A DNA stretch of 64,000 bases from Pseudogymnoascus destructans. Its lineage: Eukaryota; Ascomycota; Leotiomycetes; Thelebolales; Thelebolaceae. The notes beneath the pieces are model-generated. The model searched no databases, was not told where the DNA came from, and worked only from the letters and a program-made list of their open reading frames with translations. Made by a program: the position numbers and the translations under genes. Of this stretch, positions 56,082 through 64,000 are shown piece after piece. Location of the stretch: the NCBI RefSeq assembly GCF_001641265.1, contig NW_020167521.1, forward strand, positions 868,001 through 932,000, given 5' to 3'. Numbering within the stretch: position 1 is the stretch's first letter; each line of letters begins with the position of its first letter.

Positions 56082-56430
56082 TTGGCGGTTTTGGCGGTTT
56101 TGGCGGGTTTGGCGGGTTTGGCGGGTTTGGCGGGTTTGGCGGTTTGGCGGGTTTGGCGGGTTTGGCGGTTTGGCGGTTTGGCGGTTTGGCGGTTTGGCGG
56201 TTTGGCGGGCGTGGGATGGGGGATGTTGTAGTACTGTTGTCTGTTGTGAATGGGTGTTGGCGGTTGTTTTTGGTGTTGGGGAGCTGGGGATGGGGATGGG
56301 ATGGGGGATGGGGATGGGGGATGGGGATGGGGGATGGGGGATGGGGGATGGGGGATGGGGGATGGGGGATGGGGGATGGGGGATGGGGGATGGGGGATGG
56401 GGGATGGGGATGGGGGATGGGGGATGGGGG
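56082..56430. repeat. Two G-rich minisatellites, TTTGGCGG(G) and GGGGATG
   Basis: 56082-56212 has about 16 units of TTTGGCGG or TTTGGCGGG; 56283-56430 has about 20 units of GGGGATG(G) type. The plus strand is strongly G-rich and could form G-quadruplex structures. There is no coding support. Confidence 0.9.
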
Positions 56431-57346
56431 AGAAGGGGCGAGATTGCAGGGGTGGTGATGGACCCCCACACTATTATTAAATATTGGGACGCGGGACTGG
56501 GGTAGAGTGTTTTAAGAGCGCGTTTGTATTGTAGGCGGCCCAGTTCGACGAGGCTGTGTGTGTAAGGAGATGTGCGGTGCAGTGTCAGCGTCAGAATGTG
56601 GAGTTGGGCCTTGAAGAGAAGGGCACACGACAGTGCAGCGACAGTGCAGCGAGTCCTGGAGCGAATCACTATTTTGCTGTGGATGCTCAAGTGGGCGGTC
56701 GTGGGAGAGCACGAGGGCAGTTTGCGCAAGCGCGTGATGCAGAGGAGACAAAAAGGAAAGGCATATGGAGATGATATATGGAGGGTTCCATGCCTCCGCA
56801 GTTTGCAAAAGGCAATCTGCAGCTGAAATGCAGCTGAGCGTCAAAGATGCTCTAGCTCGACGTCCGGGGGGGATGCAGCGCCAGCCAAATGCGTCCGTCC
56901 CATTCGACTCCCATCACATGAGACGATCGGGTAGGAACCTCGCGAGGTAGGGGGTTTTGCCCTCTGGCACCTCCGTAACGCTGCTTACCACCCACGCCTC
57001 GCCAATTATAGGGCGATCCCAGCTGTGCGGATTGCTGGCGTGGCGCTGGAGCTCCCCTCTAGATGTCCCAGCCTTTGTTTTCCCAGCACGAGACCGGCTG
57101 CAGATGGTGTCTCTCCCTGTCGATTTGGCGTTGTCTTGGGAAGAGAGGTTGCATCTGGATTGGGCAGATGTACAACGCGGAGTACTCACCAGCACGATAT
57201 GCGGAGCCGAGACGGCAGGCGGAAGTAGGAGGAAGTAGGAGGCAAAGCTTACTCAGACACGGCGTAATCCGCATCACCGTCGGATTAAGTGGAGAGGCGG
57301 TTACTTTATAACTCCTTTATACTCTTGTCTTGGTGATTGGATTTGT

Positions 57347-57530
57347 ATTAGGAGGAAGTAGGAGGAAGTAGGAGGAAGTAGGAGGAAGTAGGAGGAAGTA
57401 GGAGGAAGTAGGAGGAAGTAGGAGGAAGTAGGCGGAAGTAGGCGGAAGTAGGCGGAAGTACTGTAGGCGGTCGTAGGCGGAAGTAGGTGGATGTACTGTA
57501 GGCGGTAGTAGGCGGAAGTAGGTGGAAGAC
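57347..57530. repeat. Tandem AGGAGGAAGT repeat
   Basis: At least nine perfect 10-bp AGGAGGAAGT units pass into AGGCGGAAGT variants and GTACTGTAGGCGG pieces. A single partial pair also occurs at 57225-57240. Purine-rich on the plus strand. Confidence 0.9.
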
Positions 57531-58139
57531 GACGCGGAGAGAAAGACCGATCGATGATTAACGGAAGTGAGTTGCAGTAGGTTGGTTTGGGAGCAGCAGA
57601 ACAGCGAGACTAGCATGGTCCAGCTACAACGGCCGTCAGTTGGGAAGTTGGAAAGTTGGAAAGTTGGAAAGTTGGAAAGTTGGACATAGCAAGATTGGAG
57701 GGTTACTTACAGTACGGAGTAGTCGTAGTTACTATATTGGAATTCGAGGATTCATTCCCCTTGAGGAGGAGAGAGGCCTGTCCTTCAACGGGTCGATCGT
57801 GTTGACCCCCACGGAAGCACGAGTCCTTGTGGATCCTGTGCATCACGAATACGCGGCCAGTGTGCATCCAGTACTTAAAAGGTACTTGGTTGGGTACTGT
57901 GCATGTTACTGCATTAGAAGTATCTTCGTTGTCATTGCAGCAAGGGTCATTGGTACTCGACGGGAGGTGGAAGCGGGGGGGGTGGCGACGACAAGGACGG
58001 CGTAGACGAGGGCATCACGCCCCCCATTCACAAGACGCTTCACACGCGGTCATCGGAGCATGGACACGAGCCTTTCCATACCTGTCAACGCTAAGTATAG
58101 TACCTTACATGGTACTCTATTTTCAATCCAGCTACTTTA

Positions 58140-58256
58140 CAGTATGAAGTCATGAAGACATGAATGAAAATATGAAGACATGAATGAAAACATGAAGACA
58201 TGAAAACATGAAAACATGAAAACATGAAAACATGAAATATGAAAACATGAAAACGA
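58140..58256. repeat. CATGAAAA / GAAGACATGAATGAAAA short tandem repeats
   Basis: Alternating ATGAAGACATGAATGAAAAT and ACATGAAA units. AT-rich. No coding meaning. Confidence 0.8.
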
Positions 58257-58500
58257 CAAGACGACAAGCCGGCAAAGCTCTGGCTGGGCTCTGGCATCTG
58301 GGCTCTCATGCAGTCTGTGTGTCTGGCCGTAAAAGGACGCTCTCCGGTTCTCCAGCATTGCATTTCATGCATCATATATCGTATACACGACTTCTGATAA
58401 GTCGAATGCTCTGTATAGGAGGTCCCATGCCTCGGAATTGTCCACTTGAGTAACCCTGAGGCCCTGCCATGATACCCTGAGTCGTGTGTGAGGATAACTT

Positions 58501-58552
58501 TATATATTTTAGTGATGCTATGGAATCATCAATAGCATCACTAAAATATATA
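58501..58552. repeat. Perfect 21-bp inverted repeat (hairpin)
   Basis: Arms at 58501-58521 and 58532-58552 (core TTTTAGTGATGCTAT / ATAGCATCACTAAAA) are exact complements, separated by GGAATCATCA. It resembles a tiny palindromic insertion or an unmodified stem of a small RNA; no flanking duplication was seen. Confidence 0.85.
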
Positions 58553-59043
58553 TCCTTCGAATCCAATGCCAATAGCATTTGGTGGCCAGAAGCAACATAT
58601 CGTACTATCTATACTGTACTGTACGGTACGGTATGTACTGAGAAGTATAATGGGCTATATGGATATGGGATATGGGCCTTTATGGGCCCCGTTGTTCTGA
58701 TTCTGGTCTTTCGTCTGCCCTTTGTGTCTGCCGCCGCCCCTCACCCGCCCCTCACCCCCCCCCCTTCACACCCATCTCCGTTATTAACGACCCCGTCCAC
58801 GCCTGACAAGGCTAACCTACCCCCCCCCCAGCCCATTTTCTTGGATCTCGACTCATCATCGTGCCTTCCGATCGCCAAGCCACCTTTCCAACTGAGAGCG
58901 AAAATTTCACATATAAGTCACACAGACTTCCCCCTTCTTTTCCATCTCATATTCACTGCATTTGAAGACCCATTGTCCCATTTGCACACCGTCACTTCCC
59001 ACCTGAATCATTATTTAAGGGTGCCTGCCATAAAACTTGAATC

Positions 59044-60180
59044 ATGTCTCCTCACAGCGATGCCCCGTCACCTTCTGGGAGCTACACACAACCTCACGGT
59101 ATGCCAATTAGGATCACTGCCTCACAATCTCAAATTCCAAGAAACGTTTACTCAGACTCCGAAGCACACTACAGTAGCTCATTTGAAAGCACCTCTACTA
59201 CGGCATCATCCTTAGAAATGGCAGAGAACGTCTCGCGGCCTCTTGTTCCAGGAGTCTATGTCCCCACCGTCTGCTTCTTCCATGTGGGCTCGGAGGATCT
59301 TGACCACGAGACCATTGCCACCCATGCCGTCCGCTTGGCACGAGCAGGCGTTGCTGGCATTGCAACCCAAGGCTCCAACGGCGAGGCAGTACATCTATCA
59401 CACACCGAGCGCCAACAAGTGACATCCACGACTAGGAAAGCCCTTGCCGATGCCGGCTACAGTGACCTTCCAATCATTGTTGGTTGTGGCGCACAGTCTA
59501 CTCGTGAGGCTATCCAATTATGTAGAGAGGCACACCGCTCAGGAGGAGACTACGCTCTGGTTCTACCACCATCCTACTATGCACCTCTGTTTGCACCAAG
59601 CTCCAAATCGGTTTTGAAGTTCTTCAACGATGTCGCAGACTCTTCGCCAATCCCACTCATCATCTACAACTACCCTGGCGCTGTTTCGGGTCTTGACTTG
59701 AGCTCGGATATCATCATTGAGCTTTCCAAGCATTCAAACATTGTCGGTGTCAAACTTACCTGCGGAAACACTGGAAAGTTGAACCGCGTCGTTGCAGCTA
59801 CCAAGTCATCCAAACCTGCCTCAAACCTGCCATCATTCCTTGTCCTCGGAGGCTCAGCGGACTTCACCCTTCAGACTATGATTGGAGGTGGACATGGTAT
59901 CCTTGCTGGGCTGGCAAACATCTCTCCAAAGGCTTGCATTAAGACCATCGATCTTTACAAATCTGGTAACATTACTGAGGCTCAGGCCATGCAAGAGGTC
60001 GTAGCCAAGGGCGACTGGGCCGCCATTCAAGGAGGAATTGTTGGCACCAAGGCTGGCATGCAGGGCTGCTTTGGCTATGGAGGATATGCGAGAAGCCCTC
60101 TACCGCAGCCAACCAAGGAAGAGGGACAAAGGTGGACAAACATGTTCAAGGAGCTGGTGTCTCTGGAGAGGAGCCTCTAG
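59044..60180 (+). CDS. DHDPS/NAL-family aldolase, HOGA-like
   Basis: Single exon of 378 residues, ATG at 59044. The first ~65 residues are serine-rich and may be disordered; a second ATG (59218, MAENVSRPLVPGVYVPT) would start the conserved TIM barrel. Family features are GSNGEAVHLSHTER (substrate-loop GxxGE motif), the catalytic tyrosine in YNYPGAVSG (about 209-211) and the Schiff-base lysine in GVKLTCG (about 236). Pyruvate-dependent aldolases of this family include dihydrodipicolinate synthase, 4-hydroxy-2-oxoglutarate aldolase and sugar-acid aldolases. Fungi make lysine by the aminoadipate route, so lysine synthesis is unlikely. A hydroxyoxoglutarate or sugar-acid role fits better, but the substrate is not determined. 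Confidence 0.82.
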   Translation: MSPHSDAPSPSGSYTQPHGMPIRITASQSQIPRNVYSDSEAHYSSSFESTSTTASSLEMAENVSRPLVPGVYVPTVCFFHVGSEDLDHETIATHAVRLARAGVAGIATQGSNGEAVHLSHTERQQVTSTTRKALADAGYSDLPIIVGCGAQSTREAIQLCREAHRSGGDYALVLPPSYYAPLFAPSSKSVLKFFNDVADSSPIPLIIYNYPGAVSGLDLSSDIIIELSKHSNIVGVKLTCGNTGKLNRVVAATKSSKPASNLPSFLVLGGSADFTLQTMIGGGHGILAGLANISPKACIKTIDLYKSGNITEAQAMQEVVAKGDWAAIQGGIVGTKAGMQGCFGYGGYARSPLPQPTKEEGQRWTNMFKELVSLERSL

Positions 60181-60953
60181 TATCTTCGACAGATGGCCTC
60201 TCCGCTTGATTACGCCCAGGGAGAATTTCAAAACGCGTCAAGGAAAAGCATGGCTGTCACAACCTCGGAATTCGCAAAAGCAAACTTTACTAGAGAATGT
60301 TTGGCAGGTTAATAATGGTCCAACACGACTCTGGCTGGGCCGGGGACAACTTAATTGAGGGGTTGGACGGGGAGGAGGGTACGGCTAGAATACGGAGATT
60401 GACTTATATGGCGTTGCATTTTAGGGGCCTCTCTGGCCAGAGAGGGCTATTCATGCGTTGCACCTTTACTTGTGATCATAGATTGGTTTTGGGATTGGGA
60501 GGCAACTCTGGGGCTCGATTTAGAGCGCCTCAAAAACCATCGTTATAGCAAAAAATTATCAAACCATAGATAATAAGATTAACCCAATTTTTTGAGTCTC
60601 GTTCATCCTATGAATCCCGAATAAGGAAAGAATGAAGTGGATGCTGATGGCGTGTCGTGACTTTACTGCTCCACAACTGAGAAGATTGTCTGTGGGTCTG
60701 TATCCTCTCGTTACAAGGGGGTGGTGGGGAAGCGTGGGGGTCCATCTTCTTCGGCTTAGTCAGCGACCGGGTAAAGTTCGCTGCCGTCTTCCGTTTCCTG
60801 TCAGAACGTAGGTGACCCGAGCATCCCCCCAACCTAGGCTGACCCACTCCACTTCCGGCAAAACCTCGGCTGACCCCCATAAATAAATCTTCAACTTCCG
60901 ACCTTCGACCTTCCGTCAACAACAGCACCAACTCCACCACCTCCGCCACCACG
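60181..60953. other. Intergenic region; its 3' part is the leader of a decayed small gene
   Basis: 773 bp. The first 400 bp holds the aldolase 3' flank and nothing recognised. From about 60806 the sequence (CACTTCCGGCAAAACCTCGG, then AATAAATCTTCAACTTCCGA) is a paralogue of 61978-62137, the leader of the small gene at 62138. Confidence 0.5.
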
Positions 60954-61191
60954 ATGGCGCCCATCAAGCTATGAATACATTACCAATGGATTGATAATTC
61001 TACTAACAACCACAACAGGCGGCCTATAAGGCCTACAAACTCCTTACTGAACGCCCACTCGGAATGAAGCCTTTTCCCCAAGATGTAAGTTCAATTCCAG
61101 TTCAACTTCACTTTCAACTTCACGCTGAGATTAATACATTACTAATACATTATTAATGCATTAGTCATCCTTTTACAATAAGCATTGTTAA
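60954..61191 (+). pseudogene. Decayed paralogue of the small three-exon gene at 62138
   Basis: ATG at 60954 (MAPIK), then CTATGAATAC where the sister gene has a GT donor. An intron-like stretch ends CAACAG at 61018. Exon 2 (61019-61084) encodes AAYKAYKLLTERPLGMKPF plus PQD, aligned codon by codon with the sister's exon 2. A GTAAGT intron ends TAATGCATTAG at 61164, and exon 3 hits a stop within nine codons. Lost donor and early stop indicate decay. Confidence 0.5.
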
Positions 61192-61514
61192 GAACACTGC
61201 AGTGCGTTGGCTTTGGTGGCTGAAGTCGTTTATGGCAATATTGGACCTATAATGCATTAATAATGCATTAAGAACACATTACCAAAGAACACACATTATT
61301 ACACATAGCATCAACTGCTTCTGGTGTCATTGAGGAAGTATTGATGATATAGGCGACCCCATTTTCGGATGTTTAGGGGTATTCTGGTAAATCTGTTGTA
61401 TAGTTTACCTTCATTACCCGGGTTGCTTTGTCGCTAACATCGCTTGAAATAACTGTGGTTGTTTCGATATTAATGCATTAGTAATGCATTAAGTATATAT
61501 TAGGCGGCTCTTAC

Positions 61515-61643
61515 CTTCTCCTCCTCTTCTTCTTCCTCAGTAACAAGTTCCTGATATCTTTCATCCTCAAATTGAAGACTACTATCAATACTAACAGTAT
61601 CAGACCATGGGTCTAGTTGAGGTAGTGAAATTATCTCATCCAT
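61515..61643 (-). pseudogene. Orphan first exon of an unknown minus-strand gene
   Basis: ATG at 61643 opens 43 acidic codons (MDEIISLPQLDPWSDTV..., ending EEEEEEEK) up to a perfect GTAAGA donor at 61514. The following intron-like sequence contains TTAATGCATTACTAATGCATTAA, and an ACAG acceptor could lead to LFQAMLATKQPG. Later sequence is broken by stops. Unknown family; possibly a transposon-related or F-box-type fragment, not determinable. Confidence 0.35.
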
Positions 61644-62137
61644 TGTGAATAATGCATTAGCAATGAATTACTACTGTTGTTGTTGCCATGCCCTACAGGT
61701 TTTATGTTGGTAGGAATTTAGGGCCCTATTATATACTGTTTTTAGCCCTACCTGACCATATCATCTGATGCAACGCAAGCTTAGCTGACCAACGTGCAAG
61801 GTTTAGTCATAAAAGTGGAGCATTTTCGGGTCAGCTGAGCTAACCCCTGATGGTCTGCTCACCTGTGTACTCGTTTCCTGTCCCTTCGCGCCCAGGATTA
61901 TCCCACCAATCATAAGTTTTGCCCACTGTTTCCACGTTGTTGCAGCTGTCGCAGCTCAGCTTAGGTTAGGGGGGGGTCAGGTCACCTACGTTCTGGGCAG
62001 TGGGTGAAGTGCACCCAGCCCACTTCTGGCAAAATCTCGGCTGACCCCCCCACAAATAAATCCTCAACTTCTGACCTTCCACCTTCTGTCAACACCACTA
62101 CCACAACCACCAACCACCACCACACCCAGCTACCACC

Positions 62138-62472
62138 ATGGCTCCTAAGCTCGAGAACAATGTGAGAATGCATTGCTAATGCATCAGTAATATACTAACA
62201 ATTGAAATAGGAGGCCGACAAGGTCTACCAAAAGCTCCCTATTCGCCCTCTAGGCATTCCTCCTTTTGGAACTGATGTAAGTTCACCCCTAGCCCACCCC
62301 TCTCAAAACTCACTTTGCATTTCACTTTGAACTTCACCTCCTTCTAATACATGCTAATCCATTCGGAATGCATTAGAAGACCGGCGCCTTCATCGTTTCC
62401 TCTAGAGAGCTGTTCTGCTGCCTTAACATTCTTAATGAACAGGAGAAGTATAAAGCTAGATTAACCGACTAG
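62138..62472 (+). CDS. Small three-exon gene of unknown function (61 residues)
   Basis: Exons 62138-62161, 62211-62276 and 62377-62472, all phase 0, join to MAPKLENN, EADKVYQKLPIRPLGIPP.. and KTGAFIVSSRELFCCLNILN.. ending with TAG at 62470. Both introns have GTGAGA/GTAAGT donors and ATAG/TTAG acceptors. The first carries AATGCATTGCTAATGCAT and the second ends GGAATGCATTAG. A paralogue with conserved intron positions lies at 60954. No domain recognised. A conserved exon structure in two diverged copies argues for an origin as a real gene; whether it is still expressed is unknown. Confidence 0.45.
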
Positions 62473-62505
62473 CCTACTATCCACCTCTGCTATCATGATG
62501 TAAGT

Positions 62506-62688
62506 TCAACTTAGCAATACATTACTAATGCATTCGTAGTCCTCGACCTCAACATTGTTAAGCTTAGCTAAAGTGTAGCGACGGTGAGTGTCATGGTTCA
62601 CCAAGGCATAGGGTGCCTGTAAGAATGCCTTCTCGTCTCTCATTCTAGGGAGTAGACTCCAGGTAGCCGTGGGGTCACGTGTGATCAT
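62506..62688 (-). pseudogene. Fragment of an unknown gene, YTLAKLNNV motif
   Basis: A 60-codon frame from an ATG at 62688 includes HRRYTLAKLNNVEVEDYE. The motif recurs on the plus strand at about 63366-63400 (CYTLAKLNNVKVEDY), so this is a repeated gene fragment. It overlaps an intron-like segment at 62500-62539. No full-length protein can be read. Confidence 0.35.
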
Positions 62689-62877
62689 TTGGGTGGCCTA
62701 ACTGAGTCGGAACCGAGTCGGATGGGTTTCGGATACTTGAGAAAATCGACTGATGGGGTTCCCCATCATCTTTTTTGTATCCTTCGTAGTAGACCTATAG
62801 GATAGCATCCGTTTAGCCTCCGACTCGCACTCTCATATGCTATTACTGTGAGCTGGGTGCCCTGTGTCCTTACAGTG

Positions 62878-63108
62878 CCAGTTGGGTATTATGAATTAAA
62901 CTCAATCTAGAGAAGGAAGGAAAGAGAAGAGGAGCACTCGAGCAGTGACTCGATCTATATACAGCTATGTTGTTGTGGAGTGAATTCTCTTTAGCGAGAC
63001 CAGTTCTGAGAATTCACTCCACAACTGAAAACTTTGCTCCAACCCTGGAAAGCTCCCCACACCCCTGAACCCCCACTCAAGCTGCAAGGTGCACTTGATA
63101 TGCTAACA
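62878..63108. repeat. LTR-like dispersed repeat with internal hairpin, copy 2
   Basis: Near-identical to 3808-4038 with mostly C/T or G/A differences (for example CTTCGCTCC to CTTTGCTCC, CCCCGG to CCCTGG). The 18-bp hairpin arms are unchanged. The two copies are 59 kb apart and in the same orientation. Confidence 0.55.
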
Positions 63109-63363
63109 ATGAGTAGCTATAGTAGCCTTAAAGAATTCTAGTAATGCATAAGGGCGCACCCTTATGGACCTTAGCAAGCTTGACCTTGTGGCCTTTTGTT
63201 AGGTGCGCCCGAAGGTTGCTAGTATGAGAGGAGACTTACTACTAGCATCAAGAAGTGATTGATGCTAGTAGTAAGTCTCCTAGTAATACATTCCTAATGC
63301 ATTCCTAATGCATTCCTAATGCATTACTAGAATTCGTTAAAGCTACCATGGCTACTTATTGTT
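63105..63363. repeat. Nested palindromic (MITE-like) element
   Basis: Imperfect terminal inverted repeats begin AACAATGAGTAGC and AACAATAAGTAGC (complement) and include GAATTCTAGTAATGCAT / ATGCATTACTAGAATTC. In the middle is a perfect 23-bp stem (AGGAGACTTACTACTAGCAT...; 63228-63250 with 63258-63280) with a 7-base loop, followed by three ATTCCTAATGC units. No protein. It abuts the end of the LTR-like repeat. Confidence 0.65.
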
Positions 63364-64000
63364 GCTACACTTTAGCCAAGCTTAACAATGTCAAGGTTGA
63401 GGACTACAGTGAAGATAAAGCCCTAAAGACACCTTAGAAAGAGAAACTACGCGCTATGGTCACTATCTGCCGTCCTACCATGCATAAGAAAGGTGATGGA
63501 TTAGTAAGTCTCCTAGTAATGCATTCCTACAAAGACTAATAAGGCTTGCATAAAGGCAATTGCTAACATCACACGTAAGTGCTAGGGCTACAAAGACAGC
63601 AAGGAGAAGTGTAAGTGAACCATCTAATATATTGCTAATACATTCCTAATGCATTATAGTATGCCTGCTAACTGAGCCTTCTGACTACTGTCTAGTATAG
63701 GATTTCTTCACTAATGACAAGGGGGAGGAGGATGGAGGAAAGGAGGGCCTAGTTGTTGTCCCTTCTAATGACTCTTCATATGATGTCATACTGACATTCG
63801 TTGCACTCAGTTTGCTATCAAACTCAAGAGCAAACTTAGAAATCTCCTCCTCAAACCTACCAGTCACTATACATATTTTGGCTTGTCACACCAACAACAA
63901 GAGCAATACTACTCAACGATTGCTACAACCCTCTATGATTCATTACACGTCATTGCTCCTTAGTTACCCACAAGATTGGTTAAGTTATGACATAATCTGT
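63364..64000. other. Decayed gene-fragment mosaic to the window end
   Basis: Plus-strand pieces such as CYTLAKLNNVKVEDYSEDKA (stop at about 63433), GTAAGT-type donors (about 63574 and 63611) and CTAATGCATTATAG at about 63645-63658 suggest shattered spliced genes. No continuous product can be read. Confidence 0.4.

Larger units (their letters stand above)
55124..59043. other. Gene-poor, repeat-rich region
   Basis: 3.9 kb with no supported gene. It contains TTTGGCGGG and GGGGATG arrays, AGGAGGAAGT units, GTTGGAAA and CATGAAAA short repeats, and a perfect 21-bp hairpin. Frames up to 373 codons exist over the arrays but are proline/serine-only repeats (minus) or glycine/tryptophan-only (plus) and lack start context. 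The last ~300 bp is the aldolase promoter. Confidence 0.5.

Noticed and set aside
55608..56729. 373-codon minus-strand frame
   Set aside because: It is a translation of the GGGGATG and TTTGGCGG minisatellites (HPPSPI and KPPNRQ repeats), with an equally long frame on the other strand.
1..64000. tRNA or rRNA genes, CRISPR arrays
   Set aside because: No cloverleaf-like sequence with a conserved T-loop motif or rRNA core was noticed by eye in the intergenic regions, and the tandem arrays lack spacer structure. A tRNAscan run would be decisive.

Overview
The window is nuclear DNA of a filamentous ascomycete (Pezizomycotina). It has single-copy fungal genes cut by short GT-AG introns of about 50-67 bp, a TamA-type Zn2Cys6 regulator, Fot1/pogo transposons, a Helitron and C-to-T decay typical of repeat-induced mutation. 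Species cannot be named from the sequence.

Layout. Positions 1-12363 are a transposon nest. It holds a decayed pogo element (1484-3626) with broken copies around it, a Helitron (about 4179-9517), and a pogo element (9740-11599) inserted cleanly in a non-autonomous TIR element (9621-11974). From 12498 to 45769 lies a dense gene block: GID5/ARMC8, CHZ1, BET1, APC15, GLT1, VTC4, EMC10, NIC96, an IMPACT-family protein, seipin, a CorA-like protein and a conserved membrane protein. Then come a decayed secreted beta-propeller-like gene, a membrane-anchored polyamine-synthase-like protein, TamA, and a DHDPS/HOGA-family aldolase, separated by long gene-poor stretches full of minisatellites. The last 3.8 kb is a mosaic of tiny intron-bearing gene copies, an LTR-like repeat and a palindromic element.

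The most unusual feature is in GLT1 (NADH-glutamate synthase). Its fifth intron is 2098 bp, against about 50 bp for its other introns, and carries a decayed gene for a GIY-YIG nuclease-like protein with two C2H2 zinc fingers. This looks like a homing-endonuclease-type passenger inside a nuclear spliceosomal intron, at a conserved protein site. A second oddity is the right end, where several intron-like segments of unrelated small genes share an AATGCATTA motif close to the 3' splice site.

The genes are mostly independent housekeeping functions: ubiquitin ligases (GID5, APC15), secretory membrane traffic (BET1, EMC10, seipin), phosphate storage (VTC4), nuclear pore (NIC96) and chromatin (CHZ1). 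GLT1 and TamA are both nitrogen-metabolism genes but lie 22 kb apart, with no sign that they form a cluster.
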